NCBI GenBank assembly: GCA_009760855.2
Contig: WPIO01000029.1
Coordinates: forward strand, 4,248,001 to 4,308,000
DNA from: Cristatella mucedo
Lineage: Eukaryota; Bryozoa; Phylactolaemata; Cristatellidae
Length of the DNA: 60,000 bases
Direction: 5' to 3'
A model generated the notes under the pieces. It worked only from the letters and a program-made list of their open reading frames with translations. It was not told where the DNA came from and ran no database searches. Shown here piece after piece: positions 23,247 to 35,359 of this stretch; within the stretch, counting starts at the first letter, position 1, and each line of letters begins with the position of its first letter. A program made the translations under genes and the position numbers.

Positions 23247-23392
23247 GTTGACCTTCTTCTTCTTCTTAGCTACTTCCAACTACTACCGGTTGACCTTCTT
23301 CTTCTTCTTAGCTACTTCCAACTACTACCGGTTGACCTTCTTCTTCTTCTTAGCTACTTCCAACTACTACCGGTTGACCTTCTTCTTCTTCT
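23247..23392. repeat. 42-bp minisatellite, 3.5 copies
   Basis: Units GTTGACCTTCTTCTTCTTCTTAGCTACTTCCAACTACTACCG start at 23,247, 23,289, 23,331 and 23,373 and are identical where complete. Because 42 is a multiple of 3, every frame is open as a 14-residue repeat, which is why ORFs appear here. It lies in the kinase intron on the pyrimidine-rich plus strand. Confidence 0.95.
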
Positions 23393-24027
23393 TCAACCCA
23401 AGTGCTAATAAAGGATCTATGGGGAGAGCAGGGGTCGCCTCCCATATCTACTGATGCATCGAACAAATCAAAAACCCTTTAGAGACTTTGCCTTTACTCC
23501 GTAAGTTTTCTAAAGCTAGAAACTGACTCGTGACTGGCCTCATGACATCCCTGACTTGAACATTAAAAATATGCTAATAGCGCACGAGTTTCTCAGAAAA
23601 TTGTATGTCCTTTAAATTTTCCTTGGTGTGCTTATGCGTGCTAACAATGAGAATGATATCACTAAGCATATTAGCACCTTGTATGTTACTATTAACCATA
23701 TTAAGCATGTTGACACTGCATGTTACCAGTAACCATATGATCATGCAACCCTTACATCATATTTAAAATGCTTAGCAATTAGACATTAAGTTTCAAAGTC
23801 ACTAAAAAAATAATTTATTTTTAATATTAACTCATATCAAATTGCTGAGAGGCTAGCCCGCTTAATCATCTCTGTGAGTCATCCCGTTAAAGGAGCACGA
23901 AGGATTCATATCCAAAGACTTCTAAAGTCTATTCAGTGCATTTATATAAAATCACTTTATTGCTGCCAGCAGCAAAGCACCACATTCTTGCCATGCAAGA
24001 TCGTTATGGACGTGCTTGCAAGCTCAC

Positions 24028-24191
24028 CAGGCATAAAGTATGACACCAAGCGACCAGCTGTCCACAGCGAGTGTGTATGCCCCAGTGCCCATGCTTTGCA
24101 GAATTTCAGGGGCTATGTAATTCATCGTGCCGCAGAACGTTTGAGGTACTGAGCCGCCGTCAATAAGCTTTGAGATCCCAAAGTCGGACAC
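24028..24191 (-). CDS. Kinase exon: DFG, activation loop, APE and alpha-F
   Basis: The acceptor gctttgtag precedes GTGTCCGACTTTGGG, and the donor is GTGAGC. The 164 bases start in phase 0 and end two bases into a Cys codon. The exon encodes [13 protein letters not shown] (Mg-binding DFG), then [19 protein letters not shown] (P+1 loop and APE), then [13 protein letters not shown] (alpha-F Asp). Human CHK2 has [30 protein letters not shown] and AVDCWSLGVILFI at the same places. GT-MNYIAPE with a Thr in the P+1 loop marks a Ser/Thr kinase, not a tyrosine kinase. Confidence 0.93.
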
Positions 24192-24369
24192 CTACAAAGC
24201 AGGGCACATCCCCACAGGCACATTTCAGGTGGGCCGCTCTGATGAATCTAGGATCTCGTCAGGCAGCCATTCGTCAGAAAAAACCCACACAGCCTCGCCC
24301 TCAATATTAGTGCACCGGGTGTTCCGATGCTTCAACGAAGTGGGCTGCTCTTGGGCAGTGATTACAAGC

Positions 24370-24530
24370 CCACTAGGTAAGGCGGTTGCTTTTCATGACC
24401 TCTGTGCCGAGGTCGTGTGTTCGAATTCCTGCAGTGGGCGATCCTTTATCGCCACTGCAAGCGGTGGTGACGGCCACCAAGGCTCTTCTGTCGCTATACA
24501 AAAAAAGAGGATGTTAAATCAGCTAGCATT
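24370..24530 (+). repeat. SINE S1 in kinase intron
   Basis: CACTAGGTAAGGCGGTTGCTTTTCATGACCTCTGTGCCGAGGTCGTGTGTTCGAATTCCTGCAGTGGGCGATCC..., ending GATGTTAAATCAGCTAG. It lies 180 bp upstream of the DFG exon, on the opposite strand to the gene. Confidence 0.88.
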
Positions 24531-25206
24531 TAAGCTGGCTGCTTCTTTTCTTGACAGTTCGTTTTTACGAATTTCTGCTTTGGTTTGCCAGCAACTGGTC
24601 AACAAAGTGGAGCAACTTTGGATGTGTAATGGCCACTATTACTCTGAAACTGCATTGTCCGAAGCTAGACTAATGCATATGGCATCAGCAAGAATGCGAT
24701 GTCTTGTAAGTCTTTAGTGCCCCATTCACTGGCTGTCTGTCCTGCTTAACGGCATTCAGATAAGAGTGGTGAAGTCTTTCACTTATAGTTCTGCAATGCC
24801 TTAGAAATCTGCAAGTAGCAAGTTATGGAATTCTAGAGGGAGTTTCAGATATTTGAACTATCTTTGCTGTGTTATATTTTTCTCAGCAAGTCCCAACTTT
24901 TGTAATATTATGAATATGGCATCCGTATCTGAGCAATCACAATTGTTTTATGTTATCTAGCTAAACGTCAGTAGTGAAACTGATGTGGTGTTTTAATGAT
25001 AGGTCATTTTGGAACTGGGCACCCAGACTCCAAGCCGATGTTACTAAAGATATGACGGCCATTATCATATTGAGGCTGAGGCTTTTCAGTTTGCGATAGC
25101 AAATAGTTTTTCTCGTGATTAATAAGCTAGGCTTTTGCCATTGACTTTGAGAAACTTTGTAACCATCGAAGTGTGAATGACAGCAATATGTGATGTAAGG
25201 GGAGGG

Positions 25207-25632
<426 letters not shown>

Positions 25633-25639
25633 GAGAGAG

Positions 25640-27000
25640 AGAAAGTTGGACACACGGAGAGAGAGGTACAGATGCACAAGTATAGCAGCAAGCTTGTCTT
25701 CCTATGAAACTCTGATAATACAAGCATAGTGTAATTACCACACGAACCGTCTTTTAAATGAAAACCTAGATTGAACTGTGCGATTATTTCGGCAAGGAAG
25801 CGAGCATAAATGAGAGAGCAGTTGGATGTAGACCATATCTCTGTGGCTCCGCATACTTTAAAGGATCACTCATTGACGTCGAATCTCCGAAATCTCACAC
25901 TGGCACATGAAGTAACTTATTATACCACCATGCCTCCTACGCATTGGTTAATATATAGATACTGGAGAAATACTTGGTTGTCTATAATACTAAAAGCTGC
26001 AGAGAGATCCAGCCAAAACAACTTGGAAGCTCTACTGAAGCCAGGTTTTCATGAAATTCTAAGAGTGCTGACTGGTTATAAGCAAGTCTATGTCTGTCAG
26101 ATGGTGAACAATAGGTATGGAGTTCGGAAGGCTAATAGTGATATTAGACTGGGACTTTTGGAGAAGAGGTCAGCAAGGCCTGGCTTGAATGTGGACATTG
26201 AGGTAGAGCAACGAATAGAGGTCGACGAGTCAAGCAGCATCTTACCTTGGCACTGGCTTCTCGGATCAACTCTATCTTGACGACCAATAAGCTAAGAAAC
26301 CATTGCTGGATTAATAACTAGGTGTACTGCACATCCAGTATAGGCTAGGAGATAGATGGTGGCTGATATCGGTATGTTGGGAGTGTGCATCTGTAATTCC
26401 ACTACTTTTTGAAAGAAGGTAGACGGCCTTAGATTGGCAAGACGTACAACAAGCCTGGTGTGGAGGTCGATGGACAATCCTAATTTTGTGTATGCTTGTT
26501 CAAGTCTAAAGTAGTCCTAATTGGCTTAACATCGGCACTAAAATATAGGTCTCGTGGGTGATGGCTGACATTGTGAAGGCCGAGTGGCAAACTTATACAG
26601 GACATCGGCTAACGTCTCTTGTCACATTGCACCATTTGGATAAAGGATTGAGAAGAAATAAAAACTGAATTAAATCTAAATATTGTCAGGAAAATTGAGT
26701 TTTGCCAACTTATCCGAACAATAATATGACAATAATTCATTCACAGGGACTACTAAGTGAACTTAATTGCTATGTATGTGTTAAATATATACCACACGAG
26801 TCAAACCCATGACCTTGGTCGTTCAAAGGGAGCACATTATATTTGGGAAAAACCAGGAGCAGCATTTAAGTCACTATTGTGCACAGGAAATCCCCTACAG
26901 TGTGATAATGCTTGCAGTCAGTGGCACTTATTTGATCTTATATCTTACTTGATTTATGTTGCAGTCGTATCTCATCACGAGCACAAGCGAAATCATTAAC
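25640..27000. other. Intron DNA with an unrecognised plus-strand frame
   Basis: 25,810-26,280 is open on the plus strand for 156 codons (KAAERSSQNNLEALLKPGFH is its most protein-like part). AAGCCTGGTGTGGAGGTCGATGG near 26,451 resembles AGGCCTGGCTTGAATGTGGACATTG near 26,177, so a repeated, possibly transposon-derived, unit is likely. No family recognised. Confidence 0.35.
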
Positions 27001-27104
27001 GAAATGATCAAGAACCTATCTTCCAGCTACTGATCAGTAGTGCTTATCTTTGAATGGTATAGCTTACCTTATCCTATTGCTCATATTCGGATGGCCCAAC
27101 TTAC

Positions 27105-27155
27105 CTTAATTAAGGTCTTTATTGAATGAGGATTGCAAAGAAGAACGTTTCCGAG
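27105..27155 (-). CDS. Kinase exon: rest of catalytic loop (LGNVLL)
   Basis: A 51-base exon between acceptor gctgaaatg (minus: catttcag) and donor GTAAGT, phase 0 at both ends, encoding LGNVLLCNPHSIKTLIK. It sits where CHK2 has PENVLLSSQEEDCLIK. The Mg-binding Asn is kept, but the nearly universal Pro-Glu before it is Leu-Gly. That needs two adjacent codon changes and may be a real lineage trait or sequencing/allelic noise. The exon was found by searching between the HRDLK and DFG exons for an in-phase block. Confidence 0.85.
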
Positions 27156-27498
27156 CTGAAATGATGCAATATCGTTTAGTTGATCATTCTCTTTAAACGA
27201 TGCTTTAAAATTTCATGCATGGTTTCATCACACTTAGAAAACGCTCTCTATATTAGATGGTGTGCGTGCATGTGTTCACATATGCTCGAGTCTCATCCAC
27301 AGTCAGAAGTTGAATCGTGCGAACATTCCTCCATTTGCCCTAGTCGAGAAACTCTTTCATATACATAGAACTCTATGCATCACTACACATGTGATGTCTT
27401 AGCACAATGATAGGTATTACACGATGCAGAGTTTTCGTTAACGCCTAACACAATAGTGTACAATGCTGTTCACTTAATTATTGCTGTCAATTGCTTAC

Positions 27499-27537
27499 CT
27501 TGAGATCCCTGTGGCATATGTTGTTCTCATGAAGATA
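27499..27537 (-). CDS. Kinase micro-exon: HRDLK catalytic loop
   Basis: A 39-base exon between acceptor tattttctgttgtag and donor GTAAGC, phase 0 at both ends, encoding exactly YLHENNICHRDLK. Human CHK2 reads YLHENGIIHRDLK. The catalytic Asp and the Lys typical of Ser/Thr kinases are present. The exon is too short to be seen by an ORF search. Confidence 0.92.
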
Positions 27538-27744
27538 CTACAACAGAAAATAAGCTCTTTACAGGGCAAATGCCAGGATATAAGCATGTTTTGAGTGGGG
27601 ATCAAATCCCATGCCAATTACTATATGCATGTGTTTTGGCAGTGGTTTAAAAATATGCATACAGAGCGCAAGAGTTAGGCAATCAATGTATTGCAAAGGG
27701 TCTTTGCCGTCAATAGACTTTTTTCACTCTGGTTTGTGCCTGTC

Positions 27745-27870
27745 GCTACAGAGCTGGCCCGACCGATGTCTAGGTTTCCATGACCAAGGTCGTGAACTCG
27801 AGCCCTGTGGCTTATGGTACGCACCTGAATAGAGATTAGGTTATCTCAGGGTGCTATATAAAACAATCAT
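27745..27870 (+). repeat. SINE S2 in kinase intron
   Basis: GACCAAGGTCGTGAACTCGAGCCCTGTGGC, then ACCTGAATAGAGATTAGGTTATCTCAGGGTGCTATATAAAAC. The head is slightly degraded. Located about 200 bp upstream of the HRDLK micro-exon. Confidence 0.75.
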
Positions 27871-28084
27871 ATACATTTTCATATTTTCTCCTTTTTATGT
27901 TGATGCTTACTAGCAGTGCAGATAGATGCTATGCTCTAGCCTTCCAGATGCAAGCTGCTATATCTTCTTGCAGACAATCTCAGTATTTATGGGGTCGAGA
28001 TAGTTTCCCATTACCTACCAAAGATGTTGATAGTGTACTGGGTACACGTTAAATTGGTTGCTAGATTATGATCATACTTGAGAT

Positions 28085-28410
28085 GTTAGCCACTCCCCTG
28101 ACCTGACCACATTTAAAAGGAACTTAAAAGCACACCTATTTAGGACAGCCTTTAGTGAGTGGGTCCCTGTGAATCGTCCTTCACGTGCTTATGCGTGCTG
28201 ACACTGTGCATGCTGCCACTAACCACATTTGCATGCTGACCCTGTGCATGTCACCCCTAACCATGTTATTCATCTTGTTTGTTTTTCAAACATGATTTTA
28301 CTTACCATTTAATTGCATTTCCCTTTGCAGCAAATGTAAAGCGCCTAGAAAGAGATTAAGTTCTCTGAGGGCGTTTTATCCAGTACATTATTATTATTAT
28401 TATTATTAAA
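28085..28410 (+). mobile_element. LINE family 1, 3' end only
   Basis: Carries the ORF end and 3' UTR (CCCCTGACCTGACCACATTTAAAAGG onwards), the tail AAAGCGCCTAGAAAGAGATTAAG and (ATT)n at 28,386-28,407. It lies in the kinase intron between 27.5 and 29.5 kb. A duplicated gtgagtgg is the only obvious indel relative to its relatives. Confidence 0.88.
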
Positions 28411-29511
28411 AAGTTTTGGAACCACCTAGGTCATTATTTTTTAGATGATATGCAAAGTCATATTTAAGAGATGGTTGGTCGGTTGTAATTTAGACTATGA
28501 AGTGAATTTCAAAGCAGTGTTTAAAATTATATCTAAGTAGCTCTGTGTGGCAACGGAAAACGTATCTACAATAACGACATGCATTTGTAATAATAAGGTA
28601 TGGGTGATCTGGATTGTTGCCATTCTCTACTCTCCCCTGCATATCAGTATGTACCCGTTACTCACTAGCAGTATTTTGAGGCACCAGCACCACAAGCATT
28701 TTGTCTGGACTGCCGTAGTTAAGAGTACAATGTGTGTGGCCCACTAACTATCGCTCCGAAAACACTACAGCATTTTAGCAGCAAAGCATAAATAATCTAC
28801 ATAAACAGTATTTATACATGTCAAAGAGCCCAACCGCAATCTTGGCAGTAGTTAAATACAATGACAGCATTTCTTTTCTTTACGCCACTATCATACCTTT
28901 AACAAATTTTTTAGCCACACTTGGTCGAACTCTTTTACAGCGACGTTACTGCTACACGAATCAAATTTTTAGCCTTTACCGACGTCAATCTGTATGAAAA
29001 AAGTGTGACTACAACAGGACAACAGTTTTGAGCTAAAAGTGTAGCTTCCATAACACATTCAAGCCATATCATTTTGCATCGTTGATGGCTCAAGCCGTTT
29101 GGTGGCTTTAGAAGTCTTTGTGCCTTTCACCGAACAAGCCGACCTCTTCGGTGGCTCTTCAATCTTCGGGCATTACAGTGTCGGGCCAACTATGATGTAG
29201 TCCGCCAATTGGCCAGCTACTGCTGCTAATCAGCAGTGGCCCACCTAGACAAACCGAAGCAATGCAGTTACCATATACATGGTATATCAATCTGGTATGT
29301 CGTATAGGAGACACACACATCCATACTCTGAGGGGCTACTGCCTGGCGTTGTGTTCCGCTCGTTCAAGAACTTAGATAGGTGTAGTATTACTTATCGATA
29401 TTTTTTCCTAAGAATATAACACGCATAGTCGCAGTTAAACTTTTTGAAACACTACATGAAAAGCTGTACTGAATCCTCGTCAAATTAGTGACATGCTTAG
29501 CGAAATCTTAC

Positions 29512-29611
29512 CTTGACGGCCCACATCAGCTGATAAAATAGAATTTTAGTTGATAGCTCGTCGAGCCTCGATAGAGACAAAACGCGATCAAGCAAATCAC
29601 CTCCTTTGACC
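29512..29611 (-). CDS. Kinase exon: hinge to alpha-E
   Basis: A 100-base exon after acceptor tttttttatag, with donor GTAAGA. The first base completes Leu of the hinge. It encodes VKGGDLLDRVLSLSRLDELS and then TKILFYQLMWAVK, parallel to [33 protein letters not shown] of CHK2. GGDLLD holds the acidic hinge residue that contacts ATP ribose in this group. It continues straight into YLHENN of the next exon. Confidence 0.92.
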
Positions 29612-29754
29612 CTATAAAAAAATAATTGTATATCTATTTCATATGTATTAAGGAGACCATAACAAGAAACGATTGATAAAAACTTTAAATTATATATCAA
29701 AATTGAGGAGCATGATCTGATTTAGGTCAAGATGAGAATAACAAAATATAATTC

Positions 29755-29870
29755 TTTAATATGGCACCCTAAGAGAATTTGATCTCAATCCTGGTGCTGC
29801 ACATATGCCGTAGGGCTCGAGCCAACGGTCTTGGCCATCAAATGCATTCACATTGACCTCGGTTCAATAA
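29755..29870 (-). repeat. SINE S2 in kinase intron, degraded
   Basis: Antisense: CACCCTAAGAGAATTTGATCTCAATCCTGG (tail), then GTAGGGCTCGAGCCAACGGTCTTGGCC (head). Confidence 0.65.
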
Positions 29871-30369
29871 AGACGAGAACATCAACACCTGAGAAAACTA
29901 TTCTCTTGGGCGTCTTCCATTAAACGAAGACTTACTTGACATAGACCCCCTACAAGCTTCGAAGGTGGCAAGCTTATACAGATGCTCTACCAAGTACATG
30001 TATAGATACTGCCATGGCACACTGTAGACAAAGCCTTTAAACTGGATATTCACAGTTGCATTTTTAAAACCCATTAGACCATGCACTATGGTTTAGATAA
30101 CAACAAATAATGAATGGAATACGAGTAAGCTGCTAATAATTATCAGACCAGAGGAAAGGTATTCCTCACACAATCAGTTTCACACTATCTAAAACTGCAT
30201 CGATCGGCAAGTCGAGTACAACCTTGGGCCTGGCCGTAACTAACCGAAGAAAACTAGCACTTATCTTACACAAGAAAATATTGTACGATTTCCTCCAAAA
30301 TATTTAATGATTCGCGACAAATTTAAGTTAAATGCAATCAAAGAATGGGATCGCTTGGAGTTTACTTAC

Positions 30370-30434
30370 AGCTCCATGACTACATAGAGGACACCTGGTG
30401 TATCGATGACATCTTCAAGTCTGACAATACACGG
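30370..30434 (-). CDS. Kinase exon: beta-4, beta-5 and hinge
   Basis: A 65-base exon between acceptor ctcatttcag and donor GTAAGT. It encodes PCIVRLEDVIDTPGVLYVVMEL (the last codon is split), which corresponds to [22 protein letters not shown] of CHK2. It lies downstream of LDH in the preceding exon, so that LDH-PCIVRL reproduces the LNHPCIIKI motif across the splice junction. Confidence 0.9.
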
Positions 30435-31507
30435 CTGAAATGAGCAACAGCATAGTCATTACTACATGGATGTGATTTAAGTTCCTACTGCGTTCTCGGA
30501 CTATTGGACATTAATCCAACGCGAAACAGACGAACAGATCTTAAATCAGGAGTAAAATGGAAGAACACCCTAAAGAGGGAAAGCCTAGCGCATGATCAAC
30601 CGAAAAAAGTTTATCAGCTTGTAGTAAGTACACTTTAAACTTGGCTGACCACATCGTTCGTAACTACGACTTAGACGTTAATGTGATGTATACAATGTGT
30701 AAATTAGTTTAAAGAAGAGCCGGTGTCCTCATCAAGATCATTAGAAGTCCTCAACTGTAATTTCAACCCTAAATCTCATTACATGCACTGTGCATATGCT
30801 GGAAAAGAAACTGTGAACAGGTACGTGATTCTAACTAGTACACTTTCAGCTTGCCTAAAGACAACTCACTGAAACGGAGCATATACCGTGATGAACATAT
30901 GGCTATTCAGCTTTCCTTTAAATGTATATTATTGGAATGTCTTGATGTCAATCGATGAGAGTTAGTGTAGCAACTGGAGGCAAAGTCTATAAAGAATTTG
31001 TTGTTGATCTTGGGCAGCGGTTCTCCACCTGTGGGCTGCGCCCTCTTTGGGGGCCAAACGAGCCTAACAGGGGTTGCCTAAGCGTAAGACCACCGAGAAC
31101 TCCACATTTCCACTTTTTGCACAAACAAATTTTGTGGCTGGTGGTCACCACAATATTAGAAGAAGGAAAAAGAAAGAAGGAGAAGATGATGAAACTGTAT
31201 TGAAGGGTCGCAACTTGACGCAGGTTGAGAACCATTGATCGAGGGCCCGCACCCTAATGCCTCAAACAAGAGTCCCGATGGCAGTAGGATTTTGCTGCGG
31301 TCAATGGACTGCTTAGTGTAACAGGATGGCACACTTGCGGCACTACCGATGCATCGCCAACCTAGCGAGTGCCTACAAAAATTCACAGCTTTGTGTCTTT
31401 AATTCTCCTTGTGAATGTCATGAAAACTATTGCCAAGAACTAATAGCAAACTATGGCACCACAAAACCTAAATGTAACCTGCAGCAATAGAGTACCGTGG
31501 TTTGTAA

Positions 31508-31720
31508 ATAATAATAATAATAATAAAACACTTGACAAAGCACCCTCTGAGAACTCAATCTCTTTCTAGGAGCTTTACATTTAATGCCAGGGAAACATGA
31601 GCGGCTGGTTAGTGCTATCGTGATCAATAAAAAACAAGGTTAACTTGGTTAGATGCGACATGATCAGGGTCAGCATAGTCAGCACGAATAAGCACACTTG
31701 CGGCAGAGTATTCACTTAGT
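31508..31720 (-). mobile_element. LINE family 1 tail, diverged
   Basis: (AAT)n at 31,509-31,526, CTCTGAGAACTCAATCTCTTTCTAGGAGCTTTACATTT and a degraded 3' UTR up to the GCACGAATAAGCAC motif. Intron of the kinase gene. Confidence 0.75.
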
Positions 31721-32643
31721 AAACCAAGGAAATTGAATCGTTGGCATTAAAATATAGCTAGGAGCATGTAGCCCTCTCACTCAGCTCACTGAGAAATGGC
31801 ATTGTCCAAAAGTGCCGTCGCATCAGGTTAGCTACACTAATAAAGGACAAGAAGAAAAATCAGGCCTGCTGATGCCTAGTCTGGTCTGCGGGTTAGAAAA
31901 AAATATCTAGGACAAGGATGGAGCACGGCCAGCAATGTTCATCACAATTGTACTAATTTGTGTGCTATCGGAAAAGAATTGCATTCAACCTGCAGGGCAT
32001 TGTCATGCTGTGTTGAAATGGGTGAGTTGTTGAGAGTTTAACTTCAGATCAAATTGGAACAATATGCAGTTCCTGACGGCAACAAGATATCATTTTTCTC
32101 AATTGCTATGTTAGGACTATGGGATGCTATAGCTCTTTTTAAATACTTTTGAAGTATAATAGCATTAACAAAATATAACAACTAGTTCAGTGTGATGGCA
32201 TTTGCATTTCATATAGATGCATAAGTGCAGTGTGCAGCCAAACCTTTGCAACTCAACGACTTCGCTTTCCCAAATGCTGGGGTTCTAGAGCACTCGGACA
32301 TTATGAATTTATCTCAAAACTCAAGAAAAACTGTCATGAATAGATGAGACACCAGGCCTGTCGAGGATGCGAATGGCCTAGAATAGCATGGCGGCTGGAA
32401 AGGACTGGCCAGTGTGAGCAGCAAGAGAGGTTTTGATTCTTAGGTCAGCGTGCGGAAGTCAGATCCACATTACTAGGTCCATGGAACAAAAAACATCCGT
32501 CGGTATTTGAATGCTTATGTGAAGAAAAGAAATAGCCAATTTATTTTCCAGAGAGATATCACGTCTGTAAGATAAGCCTTAGTAGCTAGCGTGGATGACA
32601 TAAGACTCATGACAGACTTGAACAGCATAAGGAACATACGTAC

Positions 32644-32694
32644 ATGATCCAGCTTTTTCATTATCTCCACTTCTTTCATAATCTCTTTGGGACT
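32644..32694 (-). CDS. Kinase exon: alpha-C helix
   Basis: A 51-base, phase-0 exon between acceptor cctattatag and donor GTACGT. It encodes SPKEIMKEVEIMKKLDH. The Glu of KEVEIM is the alpha-C residue that pairs with the ATP-binding Lys. CHK2 has ETEIEILKKLNH here. The loop before alpha-C is about ten residues shorter than in human CHK2, which carries an insertion there. Confidence 0.88.
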
Positions 32695-33024
32695 CTATAA
32701 TAGGAAATGATTCAATAATAAAATTTCACAGCTACAAGTGCATCGGGAAGCTTACAAGCATAGTAACAAAGTTGCAATCTTCTTTTGTAACGTAAAATTC
32801 ACAATATGCAAAGTGCTTGAAAAACAGCAACACATATTTTTAATTGTGTCTCGCGTTAGGGTAGGCAATGAGGGATACAGAGTGTGGAGGAAATCCAAAT
32901 TTGGGAGCATTGAAAGGAAGTGGAGCCTTTGTATTGGCAGACTCGGTTCATATTGCATAAGACAAGTATGAGGCACATCCCACCTTAAAGGGAATATCAG
33001 CTCCAATTATTTTGAATACTGAAG

Positions 33025-33400
33025 ACATAATAATAATAATAATAACAATATTGCACTTGATAAAGCGCCCTCAGAGAACTTAATCTCTTTCTAGGCGCTT
33101 TACATTTGCTGCAAAGTGATACGCAATAGAATAGTAAGTAAAATCATGCTTGAAAAACAAACAAAATGAATAACATGGTTAGGGGTTACATGCACTGGGT
33201 CAGCATGCAAATGTGGTTAGTGGCAGCATGAACAGTGTCAGCACGCATAAGCACATCGAGGACGAATCACAAGGACCCACTAAATGCTGTCCTAAATAGG
33301 TATGTTTTTAAGTTTCTTTTAAATGTGGTCAGGTCAGGGGATGTTCTGATGCAGGTCGGGAGGGAGTTCCAGGCTGTGGGAGCACATCACGATGGCTTAG
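33025..33400 (-). mobile_element. LINE family 1, 3' end, antisense
   Basis: (AAT)n at 33,028-33,050 followed by the reverse complement of the conserved tail (CTCAGAGAACTTAATCTCTTTCTAGGCGCTTTACATTTGCTGC) and 3' UTR. It lies in the kinase intron between 32.7 and 34.8 kb, in the same orientation as the host gene. Confidence 0.88.
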
Positions 33401-34768
33401 TCAATAACGAGGGACAAGTAGAGCAAGCTAAAACTGCAGGGCATAGGCTAGGAAATTGCACAAGCCTATCGCATTGCATCAAACTGTAATTAAATATCCT
33501 CGAGATCTTTAATGAGATCTTCTAAATGAAATATCTGGGGGAGATCTGCTTCACGCATTATTTCTTGATGCTAGTAGTAATTTCAAGTGTATAGAAATAA
33601 GCAGGTTAGATTCCGGATGCATCAGAGACCATGTCTGTTAAGTGCATTTTCATGCACTCCTACCGTGTTCTGTATGTCTTACTAATTCCTATTTGCGCTG
33701 GCAAGATTCTCTTGATATTTTCGGGTTCCAAATTCATTCAAGTAGATTAAAAACACTGCAGTCGCATGAGGACAAAATGCAGTGATATCATTGGGCATAC
33801 ATGACTGCAATCATAAAAGACTAATCCTATTACTGCTGTTAATACCGTTATTTCCATCCAGAGCTTGAGGAGGGCATGCTGGAACGGCTATAATTTTCCA
33901 AGAGGCTTCTTTCTGGAGAATACCATAAAATTGAAGCTGCACTCTTAAATTATCATCGGATTCTTCTAGTAGCAATTATCAGATGCTATGCAAACTTGAA
34001 TTTTAACTATTTTTTCTTTGAAAACGAAAAACCTTTTGCTAAATTTACTCGGAACAGCCCTCGTCACTATTATGTCTCCATCCCTTAAGCTCCATACCTG
34101 AGTGGCGAGCCGATTACAGATTTTAGTCTTCGGGTCAGCTGTGCCTTGACAACCTACTATTCCGGCCTAAGTAGCAGAAGGAGAACAGGGGACCCTATAA
34201 TACACTTTAAGATTCTCCGAGGCCAGCGTCGGTCATCATGGCCACAAGGATATTCATGGCTCCCTTCAACTCTTAAGACACTACCTGCCGAGTTGTTGAT
34301 TTGATCTGAAATGCGACCGCTCACACATTTATTCAGAGGCAACATTAACATTAGCATGGAGTAGTAACTTATATAGTCTCTCAGTACGAAGTCACAAAAA
34401 GCCTCAAGAATCTCTGAGTTTATTTTTCAAGTTGCTGAAACGTTTTTAAATTTACGAATAAAGTCGTGCACTTCTAGATCCATACAAACTACAGTGGCTC
34501 ATGTTTCGAGAGAAAACGCAAGCAGCAGTTTAACAAATATTCCCAAAACATGTAGCAACTAGATTAAACACAGCTGACTACGATGCCACTATAGCAACCG
34601 CCACTTAGTAACAGCAGTTACTCATTGGTAAGTAAAAATGTTGCTAAAGACTCTCAAACTTAGAGGTAACTAATTTCAAAGCCAGTGAACTTATCACAGG
34701 CGACTACTTGGTCTATACGGTGAAACAAGCCAGAAAAAAACCGTGCAATTACCATCGCCTTGCCTTAC

Positions 34769-34856
34769 CATTGCAGCACTCTTCTCAATCGCCTTCATGG
34801 CACATTGGTGGTACGTTCCTTTGACGAAAGCTAGCCAAACGACACCACTAGAACCT
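34769..34856 (-). CDS. Kinase exon: glycine-rich loop and ATP-binding Lys
   Basis: An 88-base exon after acceptor ctcgtttcag, with donor GTAAGG. The first base completes an Arg codon. It encodes GSSGVVWLAFVKGTYHQCAM and then KAIEKSAAM. Together with ELGR of the previous exon this makes the G-x-G-x-x-G-x-V nucleotide loop, and AMK holds the beta-3 Lys. CHK2 has TLGSGACGEVKLAF and VAIK in these places. Confidence 0.88.
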
Positions 34857-35135
34857 CTGAAACGAGCACAGACGACTTTAACTTCAAGGAGACTTAAGGG
34901 CGATAAATTTAAAAATGAGAGCCGTGAACGAAGAGGGGAGAGACAGCAGCTAGTACTATAGGTAAACATGATATCGCCAGAACGCACACTTGCACACTAG
35001 CGCAGCCTTGCTATTGCTCTATGCGAGCAGCACTTAGCTGAGAGAAAGTTGCCTCGCATATCAGTTTACGGTACGGCAGATAGAAGGACGTGGAGACACT
35101 CCTTAAGTCTAACAACTCAGAGCAAGTGAATATAC

Positions 35136-35313
35136 CTTCCCAGTTCCTTTGCCAGAAAGTATTTTGCCTTAACGGCATCCGCTATGCTATCATCCTGCAC
35201 TGGTATATCGACAGCAGTAGAGGCTGTATGTGAAAAATCGATCGCAGTAGAAGCTGGAAGTTGCATATCGACAGCAGTAAAAGTTGCAAGTGGCACGTTC
35301 ACCACTGTTGAAC
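35136..35313 (-). CDS. Juxtamembrane/linker exon with three 10-residue repeats
   Basis: The donor GTATAT at 35,135 is clear. The acceptor (cacttgaag at about 35,314) is weaker and inferred. The exon ends with KAKYFLAKELG plus two bases of Arg, the beta-1 strand of the kinase. Before it lie three tandem units of about 30 bases (plus-strand 35,201-35,290) giving the pattern A-S/T-F/T-T-A-V/I-D. There is no in-frame ATG upstream of 35,266, and a stop lies at 35,356, so an upstream exon is expected. With the inferred acceptor the frame joins the TM exon exactly. If translation instead starts at the ATG at 35,266-35,264, the kinase would be a soluble protein with a 42-residue leader. Confidence 0.7.
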
Positions 35314-35359
35314 CTTCAAGTGCAAAAACAGATCAAAAACTCAGGGTACATGTTTAAGT

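Noticed and set aside
23172-23454. Repeat protein with 14-residue units
   Set aside because: Produced by the 42-bp minisatellite; open in more than one frame; inside an intron on the other strand.
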